Below, piece after piece: positions 46,369-48,273 of a DNA stretch of 48,273 nucleotides (position 1 is its first letter; every line of letters begins with the position of its first letter). The stretch lies in the NCBI GenBank assembly GCA_030446685.1, contig JAUJMV010000004.1, forward strand, positions 141,265 through 189,537, in the 5' to 3' direction. Source of the stretch: Thermomicrobiales bacterium (GTDB lineage Bacteria > Chloroflexota > Chloroflexia > Thermomicrobiales > CADCWN01). The notes beneath the pieces are model-generated. The model searched no databases. It had not been told where the DNA came from and worked only from the letters and a program-made list of their open reading frames with translations. A program made the position numbers and the translations under genes.

Positions 46369-46599
46369 ATGAGCGAGCAGCAGGACCAGCAGCGACCCGA
46401 CGTCGACGCCACCGAGCCGGCGGAAGGGGACTACCTCACGCCGCGGGAAGTTGACGCGAACTTGCAGCAGGCGATGCGCCGCGAGGCCGCCACCCGCGAC
46501 GAATTGCCGCCCGAGGATCAGGTATTCGACAGCGCCAATCAGGGGAGCATGGGGCCGCAGGGCGCCGGGCACGGCCGGCGCTCCGGCAGGCACAGCTAG
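46369..46599 (+). CDS. Small hydrophilic protein (76 aa)
   Basis: ATG 46369 has GAGGAGGG 7 nt upstream. The sequence (MSEQQDQQRPDVDATEPAEG, then LTPREVDANLQQAMRREAAT) is acidic, Gln-rich, without hydrophobic segments, probably disordered. No family recognised. Divergent from the formate dehydrogenase alpha gene; the promoters of both must lie in 46186-46368, but I find no convincing pair of boxes there. Confidence 0.68.
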   Translation: MSEQQDQQRPDVDATEPAEGDYLTPREVDANLQQAMRREAATRDELPPEDQVFDSANQGSMGPQGAGHGRRSGRHS

Positions 46600-46865
46600 C
46601 CCGCCGCGCACGGTCGGCGGGCGCGGGCCACGAAGATCGCAGGAGTTGCACGGGCTGCCCCAACGGGGGCGGCCCGTCTCGCGTCGTGCCTTCGGAGGTC
46701 GTCAGTGGAGCATCGGGGGGGCCGGGCCGCGCGGGGTTCCCGCCGCGAGGAACGGTGGGGTCGCGCGGCGCGTCTTAGTAGGGACACCGATCGGGTGCCC
46801 CGGCCCGATCCGCGCGTCCACCCGCCCGCCGCCCTCCGGCGGCCGGGCCAATCCACGGGAGCTGC

Positions 46866-47945
46866 ATGAGACCCCATCACCACTTGCGCGACCTCCGACG
46901 GCGTTGCGCTATCCTCTGCCTGCTGATCACCCTCAGCCTCGGCCTGGCGACCGCGGCCACGGCCTGTTCTGACGCCGCACAGCCGGTGCCCGCGCCGACG
47001 GTCGCCAGCGCGCCCGCCGTCGCCGCGACACCGCCACCAGCGACCCGCGTCGCCAGTCCCTCGCCCGGTGGCATAACTCCCTCCGCCCCGCGCGGCACGC
47101 CCCCGGCCGGCGCGGCGACCGCCACCCGGTCGACACCGCCAGCCGTCACCCGAGCCGGGACCCCGACGACCCGCGCGGCGGCGGGGCCGACGCCGACCAA
47201 TGTGCCGGGGCCGGTCGCGATCCCGACCGCGCCACCGCTGGCCGACCGCCCGGCGCTCCAGACCGCGCGCTTCCGCTTCTTCGATCCGGAGGGGACGCAC
47301 GGCGCGCAACTCGCCCTCCTCGGGGCGGAGGCCGACGCCATCTACGACTACGTCAGCGGCCGCACCGGGCTCCGCCTCGACCGCCCGATCGCTGTCGTCG
47401 TGCAGACGCCCGCGCCGGGGAACTGCCCGGCGCGCGGCGTGGCCTTCAGCGGCGGCGAGCGGATCGGCCTCTTCGCCGGCCCCGAGACGTCCGCCGAGCA
47501 GTTGCGCGCGGTGCTGGCGCACGAGACGGTCCACATCCTGCACTTCGCCGCCGTGCGCGACGGCCGCACCGACCTGACCCTGGCCGAGGGCCTCGCCAAC
47601 TGGGCCAGCCTCCGCTACTGGTCGGCCTGGCAGGGCTTCGCCTCGTTCGAGGACGCGACCCGCGCCTACCTGGCCGACGGGCGTTTCGTGCCGCTCGACG
47701 ATCCCCCTGCCGACTGCACGGTCCCGCGCCGCGACGTCATTTACAACGAGCGCGCGTCCTTCGTCGGCTATCTGATCGACCGCTACGGTTTCGACCGCCT
47801 CCTCGCCGCCTCCGGGACGGAGGTCCCGGCGTCGGGCGGCAGCCTGGAGCAGGTGGCCGACTACCAGGCCGTCTACGGGCAGTCCTTCGCGCAACTGATC
47901 GCCGACTGGCTGGCCTGGGTGCGCGCCGGCGCGACCGGGTCGTGA
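46866..47945 (+). CDS. Secreted HEXXH protein, putative zinc metallopeptidase (peptidase MA-like)
   Basis: 359 residues. The N-terminal signal segment (CAILCLLITLSLGLATAATA, Cys 34 next) suggests export, perhaps as a lipoprotein; the lipobox (ATAC) is weak. A long Pro/Thr/Ala linker (about residues 38-130) follows, then a domain with AVLAHETVHILHFA (HETVH zinc motif, about residue 220) and LAEGLANWASLRYW, where Glu is the third ligand of the gluzincin type. Cys occurs in GNCPARG and PADCTVPRR, perhaps a disulfide. ATG 46866 has GGGAG upstream. The frame is intact. Substrate unknown. Confidence 0.8.
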   Translation: MRPHHHLRDLRRRCAILCLLITLSLGLATAATACSDAAQPVPAPTVASAPAVAATPPPATRVASPSPGGITPSAPRGTPPAGAATATRSTPPAVTRAGTPTTRAAAGPTPTNVPGPVAIPTAPPLADRPALQTARFRFFDPEGTHGAQLALLGAEADAIYDYVSGRTGLRLDRPIAVVVQTPAPGNCPARGVAFSGGERIGLFAGPETSAEQLRAVLAHETVHILHFAAVRDGRTDLTLAEGLANWASLRYWSAWQGFASFEDATRAYLADGRFVPLDDPPADCTVPRRDVIYNERASFVGYLIDRYGFDRLLAASGTEVPASGGSLEQVADYQAVYGQSFAQLIADWLAWVRAGATGS

Positions 47946-48052
47946 GCGGGCGCCGCCCCCCAGCGCCACGCCGCGACTGCGCCAGGGGCGCCGCGGTTCA
48001 TCAGCAGGGCACGCACCCGGCCCGCCGGATCGTCCGTACAGGCGGCCCGTGG

Positions 48053-48058
48053 TAGAAT
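48053..48058 (+). promoter_or_regulatory. -10 element TAGAAT before the last gene
   Basis: TAGAAT 127 nt before ATG 48185. No clear -35. The gap 47946-48184 shows no gene. Confidence 0.35.
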
Positions 48059-48184
48059 AGCGCTCGTTCGCCGCCCGTTCGGGGCGCGACGTTTGGTCGG
48101 GCATCCCTGGGGAGAGTGCCGGCTGCGCCGGCGCCAGGTCGGGTCATTCTCGGAGGGGTGCTGGCCGGAGCAGGGGAGCAACGC

Positions 48185-48273
48185 ATGCATTCTGAGCGGC
48201 GTGTACATGGTCGGCCCGCGGAACAGTCGCCGCGACCGCGGCCACTGGCGCCGCTGTTCCTCGGCGTGCTCGT
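48185..48273 (+). CDS. Start of a probable membrane or secreted protein (3' end outside window)
   Basis: ATG 48185 follows GGGGAGCAACGC. The 29 residues visible are basic (MHSERRVHGRPAEQSPRPRP) then hydrophobic (LAPLFLGVL), the beginning of a membrane helix or signal segment. Too short to name. Confidence 0.55.
   Translation, partial: MHSERRVHGRPAEQSPRPRPLAPLFLGVL

Noticed and set aside
43123..46599. A 1158-codon open frame on the plus strand
   Set aside because: It is the antisense shadow of the formate dehydrogenase alpha gene. It has no family motifs, and only its last 76 codons (from ATG 46369, with a ribosome site) are likely to be translated.

Overview
High-GC bacterial chromosome fragment (about 70% G+C by eye, GTG and ATG starts, purine-rich Shine-Dalgarno sites). 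The gene content (HspR-ClpB pair, BON and YtxH-like small membrane proteins, AAA-LuxR regulator, selenocysteine formate dehydrogenase paired with NrfD, Uma2 and DUF433/DUF5615 genes) suggests Chloroflexota, perhaps a Thermomicrobia/Sphaerobacter-like organism. This is inference, since no rRNA or phylogenetic marker was examined. I see no rRNA, tRNA or CRISPR array.

Layout. 1-5.4 kb: cut FKBP isomerase, a P-loop kinase-like gene interrupted by TGA, a frameshifted S9 peptidase, a Uma2 relic and moaC. 5.5-9.8 kb: two envelope glycan genes (polyprenyl glycosylphosphotransferase and GT2), a BON protein and a conserved hypothetical. 10-16 kb: a large AAA-TPR-LuxR regulator, three small ORFs and a GT39-type membrane glycosyltransferase. 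16.1-19.4 kb: hspR-clpB heat-shock unit with a visible promoter and a HAIR-like operator. 19.5-22.9 kb: DUF433/DUF5615 pair, a nucleotidyltransferase relic and an AI-2E family transporter. 22.9-28.9 kb: a decayed or badly sequenced stretch with an MFS exporter, a KaiC-like ATPase, a response regulator, and an ISL3 transposon with an APH-type passenger bounded by an 8-bp target duplication. 29-34 kb: serine hydrolase, TIM-barrel isomerase, rhomboid protease, YtxH proteins and a MidA-type methyltransferase. 34.2-37.3 kb: accessory island with a broken tyrosine recombinase, a 0.34-kb MITE-like element and a thermonuclease relic. 37.5-41 kb: phytanoyl-CoA dioxygenase with an AraC regulator, a PRC-like protein and DUF4395. 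41-46.2 kb: formate dehydrogenase operon (alpha with Sec, beta, NrfD). 46.3-48.3 kb: small hydrophilic protein, HEXXH lipoprotein and the start of a membrane protein.

The strongest results are: (i) a UGA-Sec codon with a textbook SECIS hairpin in the formate dehydrogenase alpha gene; (ii) the ISL3 transposon with passenger and intact target duplication; (iii) a composite repeat recurring in intergenic DNA, an inverted repeat followed at about 17 nt by a C-rich heptamer array; (iv) the HAIR-like operator on the hspR-clpB promoter; and (v) a short element with 13-14-bp terminal inverted repeats and 8-bp direct repeats.

Caution: single-base losses, often in G or C runs, break many genes including clpB. 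This looks at least partly like uncorrected sequencing error. Genes called pseudogene here may be intact in the organism.
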